Shown piece by piece: positions 11,559 to 20,405 of a stretch of DNA of 64,000 nt. Position 1 is the stretch's first letter, and each line of letters starts with the position of its first letter. The stretch is from Tipula vernalis. Its lineage: Eukaryota > Arthropoda > Insecta > Diptera > Tipulidae. A program made the translations under genes and the position numbers. The notes beneath the pieces are model-generated. The model ran no database searches and was not told where the DNA came from. It saw only the letters and a program-made list of their open reading frames with translations. The DNA lies in assembly GCA_958295665.1 (NCBI GenBank), contig OY282558.1:117604838-117668837 (forward strand). Direction: 5' to 3'.

Positions 11559-12571
11559 GTGTTAAGTAAACGCTTAATCATTACAATGACACATTTGCGT
11601 GATCCACCACCTTCTCATGTAGCCAATATGCATTTTGTAAACCTGTTCTCTAATGGAAATGCACGCGTTGCTGTCGAAAAATACAGGCGTCGATATCCAA
11701 CAGGCCAGTACTTGGGTATAGGACATTCATTGCAATACATCGACGTTTTCCCAAACAAGGATTATTCCAACAACAACACGAGTCCAGCGTGAATATTAAC
11801 GTACACGTTGGAAGAGGATTTATTACGATTAATACGCGCTGAACCTACGACAAGTATCAGCCGCCTGTCTATTAGATTAGGCATATCGAGGTCAAGAAGG
11901 CCTTAATCCTTATCACTTCCGTCATGCTCAACATCTAGGAAATGTGGACCATCGTGCCAGATCAGTTTTTTGTAACTGGATAATTTCACAGCAAAGAAGT
12001 GATGTCAATTTTATAAGGAGAATATTGTAAACAGATAAAGCTACTTTCACCAGGGCGGGTATAACAAATTATAGAAACCTCCATGTTTGCGCTGTCGAAA
12101 ACCCAAACGTCGTAAGGGAGACAGCTTTCCAGAGCCAATTTGCTATAAATGTATGGGCGGGAATGATCCACGATTAACTTATCGGACCTTACGTGGTAAT
12201 AAACAGGCTTGATCAACATGTATTATTAGAATTTTCAGGAATCACGTTGTCATGGAAAAAGTGCCATTGTTGAGGAGAAGGCGAATGCAGCTGCAATTAG
12301 ATGGAGCTCCAGCACATTTTGCAAAGATAATACGTGATAATTTGAATGAAAATAATCCACGGTGGATCGGTAGAGGAGGTCCTGTAGCCTGGCCGCCAAG
12401 GTCCCCTGATCTTACGCCCCTAGATTTTTATTTCTGACAGCAAGAATTTTCGCTACTGCAGCAGAAACAAGAGGCAACCCTTAACAATTGCGTTGGACAA
12501 CAACTAGTGTGATCAGGAGAGCTCTTGTTGGTTTACAAGAGAGTGGAGAGCATTTCGAACATGTCATTTAA
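11559..12571 (+). pseudogene. IS630/Tc1-mariner superfamily transposase (DUF4817-type HTH), inactivated
   Basis: The N-terminus (11559-11792) resembles the DUF4817 helix-turn-helix of insect transposases (NARVAVEKYRRRYPTGQ). After frameshifts, other frames give the catalytic core: DKATFTRAG around 12036 (first Asp, usually DEATF), the VWAGMI region near 12150, LQLDGAPAHFAKIIRDNLNE (second Asp) and PPRSPDLTPLDF (third acidic residue) at 12252-12437. The end is RALVGLQESGEHFEHVI with a stop at 12569-12571. Several stops and frameshifts make it non-functional. It sits between ~205-bp inverted repeats, which identifies the whole 11076-12995 as one decayed DNA transposon. Confidence 0.85.
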
Positions 12572-12800
12572 TTAAAAATGTTTAATAATTTGTAATAAAA
12601 ATTGTTTTTATTGATTATTAATAAAACAGTATTATTTTATTTCTTTGACTTTAATTTAAATAACTTTTTTGTTTAATTTCCCTACTTTCTCTAGGTGACT
12701 TTTGCGCGGTATTTTTAAGAGTTAGCTAGTAAGAAAGTTTTGTCAATTTGTAGATATTATGCTGTAGATTAATAACAATAATTAAAATAATTAACTTAAT

Positions 12801-12995
12801 AGGACATTTTCACGGTTTACAGTTCAGTTTTTTAAAAAGTAGAGGTTTTCTTTACTAAAAAAAATGTTATTTTCCCGAAATTTTTTACATTCTTTAAAAA
12901 AAACCTGGCTAAGTGCGCAAACTATCAAATAAAGTGACTCATAAACTTCATCTTTTCAAAAACCGCAAACAGAATTATAATCGAGCCCATAACTT
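12801..12995 (-). repeat. Right terminal inverted repeat of the mariner-like element
   Basis: Inverted match to 11076-11284. Beyond it, 12996-13012 (GAGACACCCACC) may extend the true end, since related elements often begin GGTGGGTGTC, but the left side is not matched there. Confidence 0.75.
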
Positions 12996-14189
12996 GAAAA
13001 TGAGACACCCACCTTAAAGGATTTTTTGCGATAATTTTACTTAAATATTCAGAATTTTCCGGCCGGTCACTTGACGATCAAACACATTGTATATCTTGCA
13101 GCTTGTACAAAATTTTAATTGAAATTAATAAAATTTAAATTAACAATTTTGCATTTTAGTAAATTGATTTTTAGATATTTAGGGAAATCGTTAGGCTTTC
13201 ATATAGGATGGATTTATTTTAGATATGAGTTATTTTATTTTTTACAGGGTATTATAAAATGCATAAAATTATTAAATGTATTTAATTAATGTGAAAAGGC
13301 TATAAATTAACTAAACCATATAAATAAAATGCTAACTTGGAAGTGTTGATTTGAGTTGAGTTGTGATTTTCTTTGCATCACATAATGACGTATATATTTA
13401 TGCATGCCAAATTTCGATTAAAAGATGGTGAACGAGGTGGAATTATGTGAAAACATTTTCGAAAGGCTAAATGTATTGAACTTAATTAATAACTTAATAG
13501 AATATGATTGAAGTTTTAGGTAGCAGTTTTTCACACGTAAACGTCAATTTTGCTTGTATAGTATACCGATTAGTTTTGTAGGAGAATAATGTTTCAATTT
13601 TATTTCATGGATTTATTATTTTACTTACTTTGCAGGCTTTATTTTGCAGGGTAATATGTCCATAAACGGAGTAAAAGTTTTATAATAAATAATAAATTTC
13701 GTAGTTTTTGATGTTTTGTTTTGTTTTGATTATGTCGACTAGATTATTAAATTAAAACATAGATAATAATAATTATTTTTTGATGTCCTAATTTAGATTT
13801 ATAAAATCCTGAGTTCTGGCATTTAAATTATATTATATACTTTTATAAATAAATAATTAATTTGAACATTATTAATTTACTTTTATCTAGAATTGTAGGA
13901 AATTGCCGATTAGTTTAAATTTAATAGTATGGTTAAATATATATTTCCAACTTTTTATTTTTAAATCTAGTTGCAGTAGGTAAACAATTAATTAACTATT
14001 TACAGGAGAATGGTAACTAATGGAACAAGAGCTGTGAATTTAAACTATAACTTAACAATTTAAAATTTTTAAACATTCTTTTAGAATTTTAGCTAAGAAG
14101 TGGGAGAGTTTACATAGGCAATTTCATAAAATGTTAATTTTTGTAATATTTGTATGTAATATATAGTAAGCGCGTTTTTTTATTCGCTC
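12996..14189. other. AT-rich intergenic region
   Basis: No gene, RNA or recognisable element. Very high A+T with short homopolymer runs only. Confidence 0.5.
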
Positions 14190-14405
14190 CGGATAGCTGC
14201 TATCGAGAGCCGTCATTTTTATACGCCTAAATTTAAATTTGACGCGCTATTTATTGGTAAACTAAACTTATTTAACATCAAACTATCATTTTTAATTCAA
14301 TTGTTTAGCGAAAACTTGATATAAAAAATATTTGGCTCTACCTATTTATACGGAGCGCTATCCGGAGCCACTTTTCATATGACGGCTCTCGATAGCAGCT
14401 ATCCG
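14190..14405. mobile_element. 216-bp MITE with perfect 26-bp terminal inverted repeats
   Basis: Positions 14190-14215 (starting CGGATAGCTGCTATCGAGAG) are the exact reverse complement of 14380-14405. The interior is non-coding. Perfect arms suggest a recent or selected structure. Sequence just outside (GCTC/GAGC) may extend the arms. No clear target duplication. Confidence 0.75.
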
Positions 14406-14990
14406 CTTGCTCATTAATATATATTAATTAATTTAATTTAAAAATATTTAAAGGTTTCTCTTCCTTAATTTGTTAATAAATAATTCAATTTTCAGAATAT
14501 AACATAGTTCCAGAATCAATCTTTAATATGGGGATTAAATTAATCCTGAATTTCAGAATTAGATTTGACTTTGATATTATGGTGATTTATTAATTAAAAT
14601 TAGTTTTCAGAGTTGCCTGGGAATTTGTATGTTAATTTTATTTGGTGATTCTTGATATACTTATAGTAAGTACCTAACTGAATTATTGATGATTTTAGGC
14701 TGTTGTGGTGCTGTAACATTATCATTTTTAATTTATTTATTAAAAATTTTATAAAATAATTGAATTCATAATTATATATTTTCTTTTCTGGATCGGTAGG
14801 AAATTGATGATTAGTTTTAAGTAAAATTTTATGTTTACACGGTTTAATGTTTATGTTAATTCTTGCTGCAGTAAGTAATAATTTTTAAGTGGATATAAAA
14901 AGACCATTAATAAGGAAATAAGCGTTGTTATTTTAAATTTTTATTAATTATTTTATCAGGTAAATTAATAAAAGACGGACAAGGGTGAAA
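14406..14990. other. AT-rich intergenic region
   Basis: Nothing recognisable beyond AT-rich filler. Confidence 0.45.
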
Positions 14991-15625
14991 TTACAACATT
15001 AATAATTTTTTAAGCCCTGTTTTAGATTTAGGATTTAGGGAGTCCTGAGTATCCGGCCTTGGATTCCAGAGAAATGATCTTCTAATAATGTAGTTAGATT
15101 GTGCTGTCTTATGGGGGAACCAGCGAGTCAGTAACAACTTTAAGTATAAGAACGCGATATACAGAAAGTGCATGTTACTGACCAGCGAATCTTTAAGAAC
15201 TTTTCGTTCAGTTCAGCCGTCACTTAAGACAGCGAAAATTAACGCGCAAACTGAAGGATATGTCAGAATACATCAAAATTTTCAAAGCATACTTTTCTTA
15301 AAAATAATAAATTTTGCCATTTACATTAGAATTTTAATACTGTATTTGTCAGTTTTTACGGATTCGGTGGCCGATATGTCAAATATTCTGTAAGGAAATA
15401 ATTTCGTCAAATTCTTTAAGGATTCTTACTGATTCGCTGGTTAGCCCTTAATGCTAACCTATTTATTATATATTGTACTAATAATATACTAACTATCGAG
15501 TCTGTCCCAACTAATAATCCTTTCCAATCCTTCGGTTTTGTTATATGTGAACGGGTGTACGGCATGGGCCCGGGAGTCCGGGAGATCCTGCTATTATGCT
15601 TGGTCGTACACTCATAATCAATCAT
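14991..15625 (+). mobile_element. Retroposon-like repeat, copy A, interrupted by a ~330-bp insert
   Basis: The left part (14991-15110) matches 15990-16105 and the right part (about 15465-15620) matches 16110-16285, so copy A looks like copy B with 15110-15460 inserted. The insert is bordered by facing ACCAGCGA phrases (15118 and 15432). A TCGA-to-TCGA deletion has removed about 28 bp of the right part relative to copy B. The tail is AATCAATCA. Confidence 0.6.
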
Positions 15626-15695
15626 ACAAGTTTAATTTCAACTTTATTTTATTTAATTTTATCTTTATTTTGTTTTAATGATGTTTTTTATAATA

Positions 15696-15909
15696 CAGTA
15701 GAATCCATTTATACCAAACCATGTATATAACGAACAAACGCTTATAATGATCATATGGTTTTGTCCTATAGTTGTGTGCCTTGAATTTGAACGAACACAA
15801 AAAAAGAACTACGTTTATAAACGTAAACGAATATTTGATTAAAATGAACAGCCGGCTATAGTGAACAAAATTATGTCCCTTGAGTGTTTGCTATAAGCGA
15901 ATTCTACTG
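15696..15909. mobile_element. pogo-type MITE (214 bp) with TA target duplication
   Basis: The left end CAGTAGAATCCATTTATA and the right end, read inverted as CAGTAGAATTCGCTTATA, are terminal inverted repeats resembling the Drosophila pogo terminus (CAGTATAATTCGCTTA). TA flanks both sides (15694-15695 and 15910-15911). There is no transposase, so it is non-autonomous. Confidence 0.8.
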
Positions 15910-15984
15910 TAATTATAATTATAATTTTAGCTTAGTAATTTTAGATTTTCTTAAATATTTTATCAAGTAAATTATTGAAAGGCG

Positions 15985-16287
15985 AACAGGGGGAAATTAC
16001 AACATTAATAATTTTTAATTTAGGTTTAGGGAGACCTGAGTATCCGGCCCTGGACTCCAGAGAAATAATCATCTAAAAATGTAGTTAGATTGTGTTGTCT
16101 TTTGTGCCGTTAATTTACTAACTATCGATCGCATTGGTGTCTGTAACCGGGTCGAGTCTGTCCCAACTAATAATCCTATCCTATCCTTCGGTTTTGTTGT
16201 GTGTAAACGGGTGTACGGTGTGTGCCCGGGAGTCCGGCAGACTTGCTATAATGCTTGGCCGTACACTTACAATCAATCAATCAATAA
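15985..16287 (+). mobile_element. Retroposon-like repeat (SINE-like), copy B, with (CAAT)n tail
   Basis: A ~300-bp unit shared with 14991-15625 and in part with 40283-40575. It ends in CAATCAATCAATCAATAA, the 4-bp tail repeat typical of many SINEs and some LINEs. GGTCGAGTC near 16150 is one base off the Pol III B-box consensus, but I do not find a good A box, so tRNA ancestry is not established. Confidence 0.6.
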
Positions 16288-16824
16288 TTTTCGGTCGACT
16301 GTCGGCAGTATTTAAATATTTCCAGCAAAAAGAACCTTCAAAACACAATCATTCTAAACAGAAATTAAAATCGTATTTAGAAAAATCCCCTTAAAGTTCC
16401 ATTAGCCGAAAAGATATTTAGCAACTTCGCGCACTCTAAATAAAAGTGTTATAGGGAAAATTTAAGTTTAAGGATCAACACAGAAGAATAAAATTTTGCA
16501 AAATCTGTCCTAAAAGGCCAAAAAACAGTAAATAAGTGCAGCGAAAATAAATTTCTAACAAAACGAAAGAGGCCCTAGACAACCATAAACGAAAATTATA
16601 AAATATGGAAAAGACAAATTTGTTTCTAAAATATTCTGAAAAATGAACAATTTCGTTCGATTGAACACTATGGAGATTAATAATGTAATCTGCATTATCG
16701 ACTTCTTACTTCTGGCTAAACAGTATGAACTGCTATTGCTTGAGTTAACAATGTTTTTTTCAACATTTTCATTAAAAACCGAATTTTTTTATTAATTGGA
16801 ACTTTCCCAAACAATAATATATAT
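16288..16824. other. Intergenic region
   Basis: No gene seen. AATTTTCGGTCGACTG at about 16290 also occurs near 8562, a short shared repeat of unknown kind. Confidence 0.4.
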
Positions 16825-17288
16825 TGTTACGTTTTTGCCTTGTCAATCAGGGTTCGTATCACTGGATTGTGAAAAATACAAAATAATTCAATTTATCACC
16901 AACGAATTTATTTATTTAGCACAAGAATTATTACAACACAATTTCAATACAATTTATTAATAAATATTCATAAAATCACTTTATATAAATTATTCTCAAA
17001 TTTGACTGTACACTTATAATTTTTATTTCCACTAAATTACTTTTTAAATCACTTTTTAATTCTTTTTTAATCTTTACTCTATCGCTTTCCGAATACAAAT
17101 AATCCAATTCGACTTCGTTCGTCTTTTATATACACAAACCAAACTTCTAGAAAGCTCATGACTTTTCCAGTTAGAATAGCGTAGAAACATTTAGAACAAT
17201 TTTATCATGGAAAATTCCATTTTAGTACAGTTAAACATTGAGCTATTCAATTAACTTCTTCTATTACACGCTAGGTGTCACCGTCACA
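16825..17288 (-). mobile_element. Solo LTR of family LTR-A, minus orientation
   Basis: Reverse complement of the 2566-3021 family, from TGTGACGGTGACACC at 17288 to GGCAAAAACGTAACA ending at 16825. Flanks are ATAT and ACAT, a possible decayed duplication. It ends 328 bp upstream of the + channel gene and is oriented away from it. Confidence 0.8.
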
Positions 17289-17354
17289 ACATTATAAGTA
17301 AGTATTTATTCAAGGTACACCGCTACAACTAGTTATAAATTAGGTAATTGTTGT

Positions 17355-17370
17355 GCGCGATAAATTTTCA
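17355..17370 (+). promoter_or_regulatory. 16-bp upstream block conserved between the two intact channel genes
   Basis: GCGCGATAAATTTTCA lies about 246 bp upstream of the ATG here and occurs identically (reverse complement, 51447-51462) about 170 bp upstream of the other intact channel ATG, while much of the sequence between has diverged. It may be a promoter element or just a remnant of the duplicated flank. A second shared motif (TCGYGACC) lies just before each ATG. Confidence 0.45.
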
Positions 17371-17615
17371 TTTTTTTCCTTATTTTCATGACAATATTTC
17401 ATTCTAATGCCACATACCCGAAAACTGATGGCAGTAACTTTTTTAGTAATTTTGCAACAGAAGAACTTAACGGAATTAATATTTCTTCGACATGTTTCCT
17501 TAACTTTTCCGTCGACAGTTTTCAAGTAGGCGGCATTACTTTCAGCTTTTATTTTCATAAAGCAGGTTTACAATAATTTTTAATTTAGTTATTTTAATAT
17601 CGCGACCACATTAAA

Positions 17616-19241
17616 ATGGAGGATTCATTTCCTGGCCACAAATGCCAATTACTTAATCTTCGATCGGACACATACCTTCCCCGGCTATTACCAACAGCGT
17701 CATGGAAACAGAAAATAGTTCATTATCTACAAGCAAGTATTATTGTATCACGAAAAAATCCAATCACAGCACGAAACTTTTTTTCACATGCTGCAATAGC
17801 GAGAGAAAATCGAAGGCTAGCTAAATTACCATATTACATCATACATCCGTGTAGCTACTTTTCGGCTATCTGGTACATGATTGTTTTATTTGCATATGCA
17901 ATTTATATAATAATAATTCCATATTTTTGCGTATTCTACCGTGATATCTATAAATACTCAACACGCATTGTGCCCACTGTGGGAATTTTCGGCATCTGTG
18001 TATTTTATCTAGAAATCCTGATAAAATTGAATTCGGGCTATTACGATTATCAAAATGAGATGTTTGTGTTAAATAGAGAGCATATTAGAATGAATTATTT
18101 AAAGTCGACTCTGTTTCCGGATATAATCGCGGCTTTTCCATCGCCACTGCTAATATTATTTCAACCGCAATCAACTCAATTTATAGATAACTTGTTGTTT
18201 ATCTTTTACACCAGTTTTCTACTCCACTTTTTAAATATACCAAAAATTTTACGATATTATCGTGTTATATCGGTATATTTTGATTTTACAACCCGAACCG
18301 ATTTAATGATAAAACTTGGCTTCGGTTCGACTTACGCAATACATATTTTGGCATTGGCACGCATAGTCATACCAGATTTTATGATGGATCATCCCAACCT
18401 GCAGGGAACCCATTGCAATGACTGGGACTGTGGTAATGCATTGATGAAATATTCAAAAGCACTTTTAGATACAGCACAAGCATTTCTTGGAAGTGGATTC
18501 ACCCAAATGGAAGACATATCGATTTATGAAAATAGCGTGGCAATTTTTATTTTATTTTTCGGATGGATATGTACAGCTACAATCTTCATAATACTAGTAA
18601 AAGTGATTATGTCGCATGACAGGTCAGAGTCAAGATATTACGAATTTTTAGAAGAGGCGAAGGACTATTGTAGAAAATTTAGTTTACCTGGTAATTTAGC
18701 AGCAAATATTTATATGTATATTGAGCATAAGTTTCAGAATAACTACTTTAATGAAAATCAAATAATCAATACATTGAGCGACAAGCTTAAAACGGAGATG
18801 ATAGCGGACAAATGTAAAGAGTTGATCGAGAAAGTGGATATTTTTATAAATTTACCAGAATCGGCCAAAAAACAAATTATGAGATGTTTAAGAAGAGAAA
18901 TTTATTTACCCGGCGATATAATTATTAAGGAACATGATGAAGCCAACTATATGTATTTCCTGACAAGGGGATTGGCTATGGCTATTTTAAATTCGGGCAA
19001 AGAAGTTAAATTATTTGAAGATGGTTCATATTTTGGTGAAATTGCATTATTGCTTGGTGATCAAGAGAAAAACTTGTCGATTGTTGCTAATGATATATGC
19101 GAAACGTACATACTGTCGAAAGCTGATTTATTAAGGGTGACTAAACCATATTCTGGTTTACTTAAGGAAATGCAAAACATTGCTTTGGATCGAATTCAAA
19201 AGATAGATCGTGTGCCGGAAACGTTCCTCGAAAAATTTTGA
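17616..19241 (+). CDS. Divergent HCN/CNG-type channel, intronless, 541 aa
   Basis: An intact frame for a 6-TM cyclic-nucleotide-gated-type channel at the plasma membrane. Approximate layout: N-terminal region with NFFSHAAIARENRRLAKLP (54-72) ahead of S1 (83-104), S2 (118-140), an S2-S3 part with NYLKSTLFPDIIAAFP (160-175) matching the HCN pattern, S4 (190-222), S5 (228-254), pore loop (278-300), S6 (306-333), C-linker with LPGNLAANIYMYIEHKF (357-373) and CNBD (410-505) with FGEI (473-476). Odd points: the filter reads GSGFT instead of CIGYG, S4 has only K210, R213 and R216, and the Arg that contacts cyclic nucleotide phosphate in HCN aligns with Lys485. Length is short but complete. The start is supported by conservation of M(E/N)(D/E)SFPGHKCQL in the second copy and by the shared motif before the ATG. 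No intron is visible. A family assignment to HCN-like is firm; ion selectivity and ligand response are unknown. Confidence 0.9.
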   Translation: MEDSFPGHKCQLLNLRSDTYLPRLLPTASWKQKIVHYLQASIIVSRKNPITARNFFSHAAIARENRRLAKLPYYIIHPCSYFSAIWYMIVLFAYAIYIIIIPYFCVFYRDIYKYSTRIVPTVGIFGICVFYLEILIKLNSGYYDYQNEMFVLNREHIRMNYLKSTLFPDIIAAFPSPLLILFQPQSTQFIDNLLFIFYTSFLLHFLNIPKILRYYRVISVYFDFTTRTDLMIKLGFGSTYAIHILALARIVIPDFMMDHPNLQGTHCNDWDCGNALMKYSKALLDTAQAFLGSGFTQMEDISIYENSVAIFILFFGWICTATIFIILVKVIMSHDRSESRYYEFLEEAKDYCRKFSLPGNLAANIYMYIEHKFQNNYFNENQIINTLSDKLKTEMIADKCKELIEKVDIFINLPESAKKQIMRCLRREIYLPGDIIIKEHDEANYMYFLTRGLAMAILNSGKEVKLFEDGSYFGEIALLLGDQEKNLSIVANDICETYILSKADLLRVTKPYSGLLKEMQNIALDRIQKIDRVPETFLEKF

Positions 19242-19382
19242 AGCAAATTTATTTATTTTGAATTTTTATTTTGTAATGATTTATTTAAAATACATTTTAA
19301 AAATGTGGCACACAATTTGTATTGTTTTTCGGAAGACTACTTAGTCCTGTTTATTTTTGAATGCCTTCATAACTGTAAAAAT
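19242..19382 (+). other. 3' flank conserved among channel copies
   Basis: The sequence after the stop (AAATTTATTTATTTT... to GAATGCCTTC near 19370) is homologous to the flank of the pseudogene (3712-3850), and its first part to that of the minus copy (about 49590-49651). It marks the extent of the duplicated unit and includes the probable 3' UTR. I see no clear AATAAA. Confidence 0.6.
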
Positions 19383-19439
19383 ATTTCTATATTGGGGTCT
19401 ATTTTTTTTGAAACCAGAAGCACGCCGGGCAGCGGCGGT

Positions 19440-20360
19440 TCTATTATTCACCACAAATTGAATGGCTCTAACTAAAAGCTGTGGAGGTACCAGATTAATG
19501 TCGTGATGAAGTCCAGAGCTCTTACGAACGTCGTGGCTGGCAATGTTCCCCCTGCGAATGCAATCAACGAAGCAAAAAATGAATGCAATAGAAACGATGG
19601 CAAAGCGAGGGCGATTCTGAATCACATTCTGATGTACAAAACAGCGAAGGAAATTGCAGATAAATTGGGCAGCATTCACGAGAAACGCAGTGAGGTGCGC
19701 ATCATGAGCCCATATAACATTTATTTTCCATTGAAGATAACTGATGACGAATCAGTCGTGAAGGCGTATGTGTCAAAAGTGTGCCGAATGGCACGTGAAA
19801 TCGAAGACCAAGAAGGAAAATTATTAAAGAACATCAAAATGGTGCACATCATCAGCAGTTTGACGCCGAAATATCGCAATTTCAAGACGATCAGGTACAT
19901 CATCAAAGAGGCCAGAAAGTTGGACAGTTTACTTGCACGATTGCAACTGGAGGAGGGCCAAATGAATAAAATGGATGACGTGCCATCGGATGCTGCTTTC
20001 AGTGAAAAATTCAAGTCGAAGCTGAAAAGGAAATCAAAATCCAACAAATGTCATGAAGTTGGGCATTAAAAGAGAGTAAGAAGGGTGCTAGCAATGATGT
20101 ATTTTGTGCGGATCATGAGAGTGGAACAACAATAGACTACAAGAACGTTTAGAATGCTGATTCGGGTGGCACAAAACGCATGTCTTCTCCAGTTGAATGG
20201 TTTATTGATTAAAGGAGAAGCGTGGCACGGGCACAATTCTAATCGAATCCAAGGTCAACGGTGTGTGGGGGCAGAGACACCTGAAGAACCGCATGTTCCT
20301 GAGCTGAAGCAGAATTTATTCTCGACCGGCGAGTCGGCCACATTTGCATGAAGCTAAGAC
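19440..20360 (+). pseudogene. Ty1/copia gag and protease fragment
   Basis: Reading starts with KLNGSN*KLWRYQINVVM, the usual copia Gag opening, where a TAA replaces an aromatic codon. The frame 19503-20069 carries the rest of a UBN2-type Gag (VSKVCRMAREIEDQEGKLL, HIISSLTPKYRNF). After frameshifts, NADSGGTKRMSSPVEWFID near 20155 is the copia protease active-site region (DSGA in working copies), followed by VPELKQNLFSTG near 20300. The sequence then changes to a gypsy element at about 20400, so the copia copy is truncated. A second copia relic lies at 54400-56145. Confidence 0.8.
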
Positions 20361-20405
20361 AGAATCAGTTAGAACTCCCACTAAACCGAAAAGAACGGAG
20401 GAGGT

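Noticed and set aside
16821..17292. Exact target duplication of the minus-strand LTR-A copy
   Set aside because: The flanks ATAT and ACAT differ by one base, so I do not claim a duplication there.
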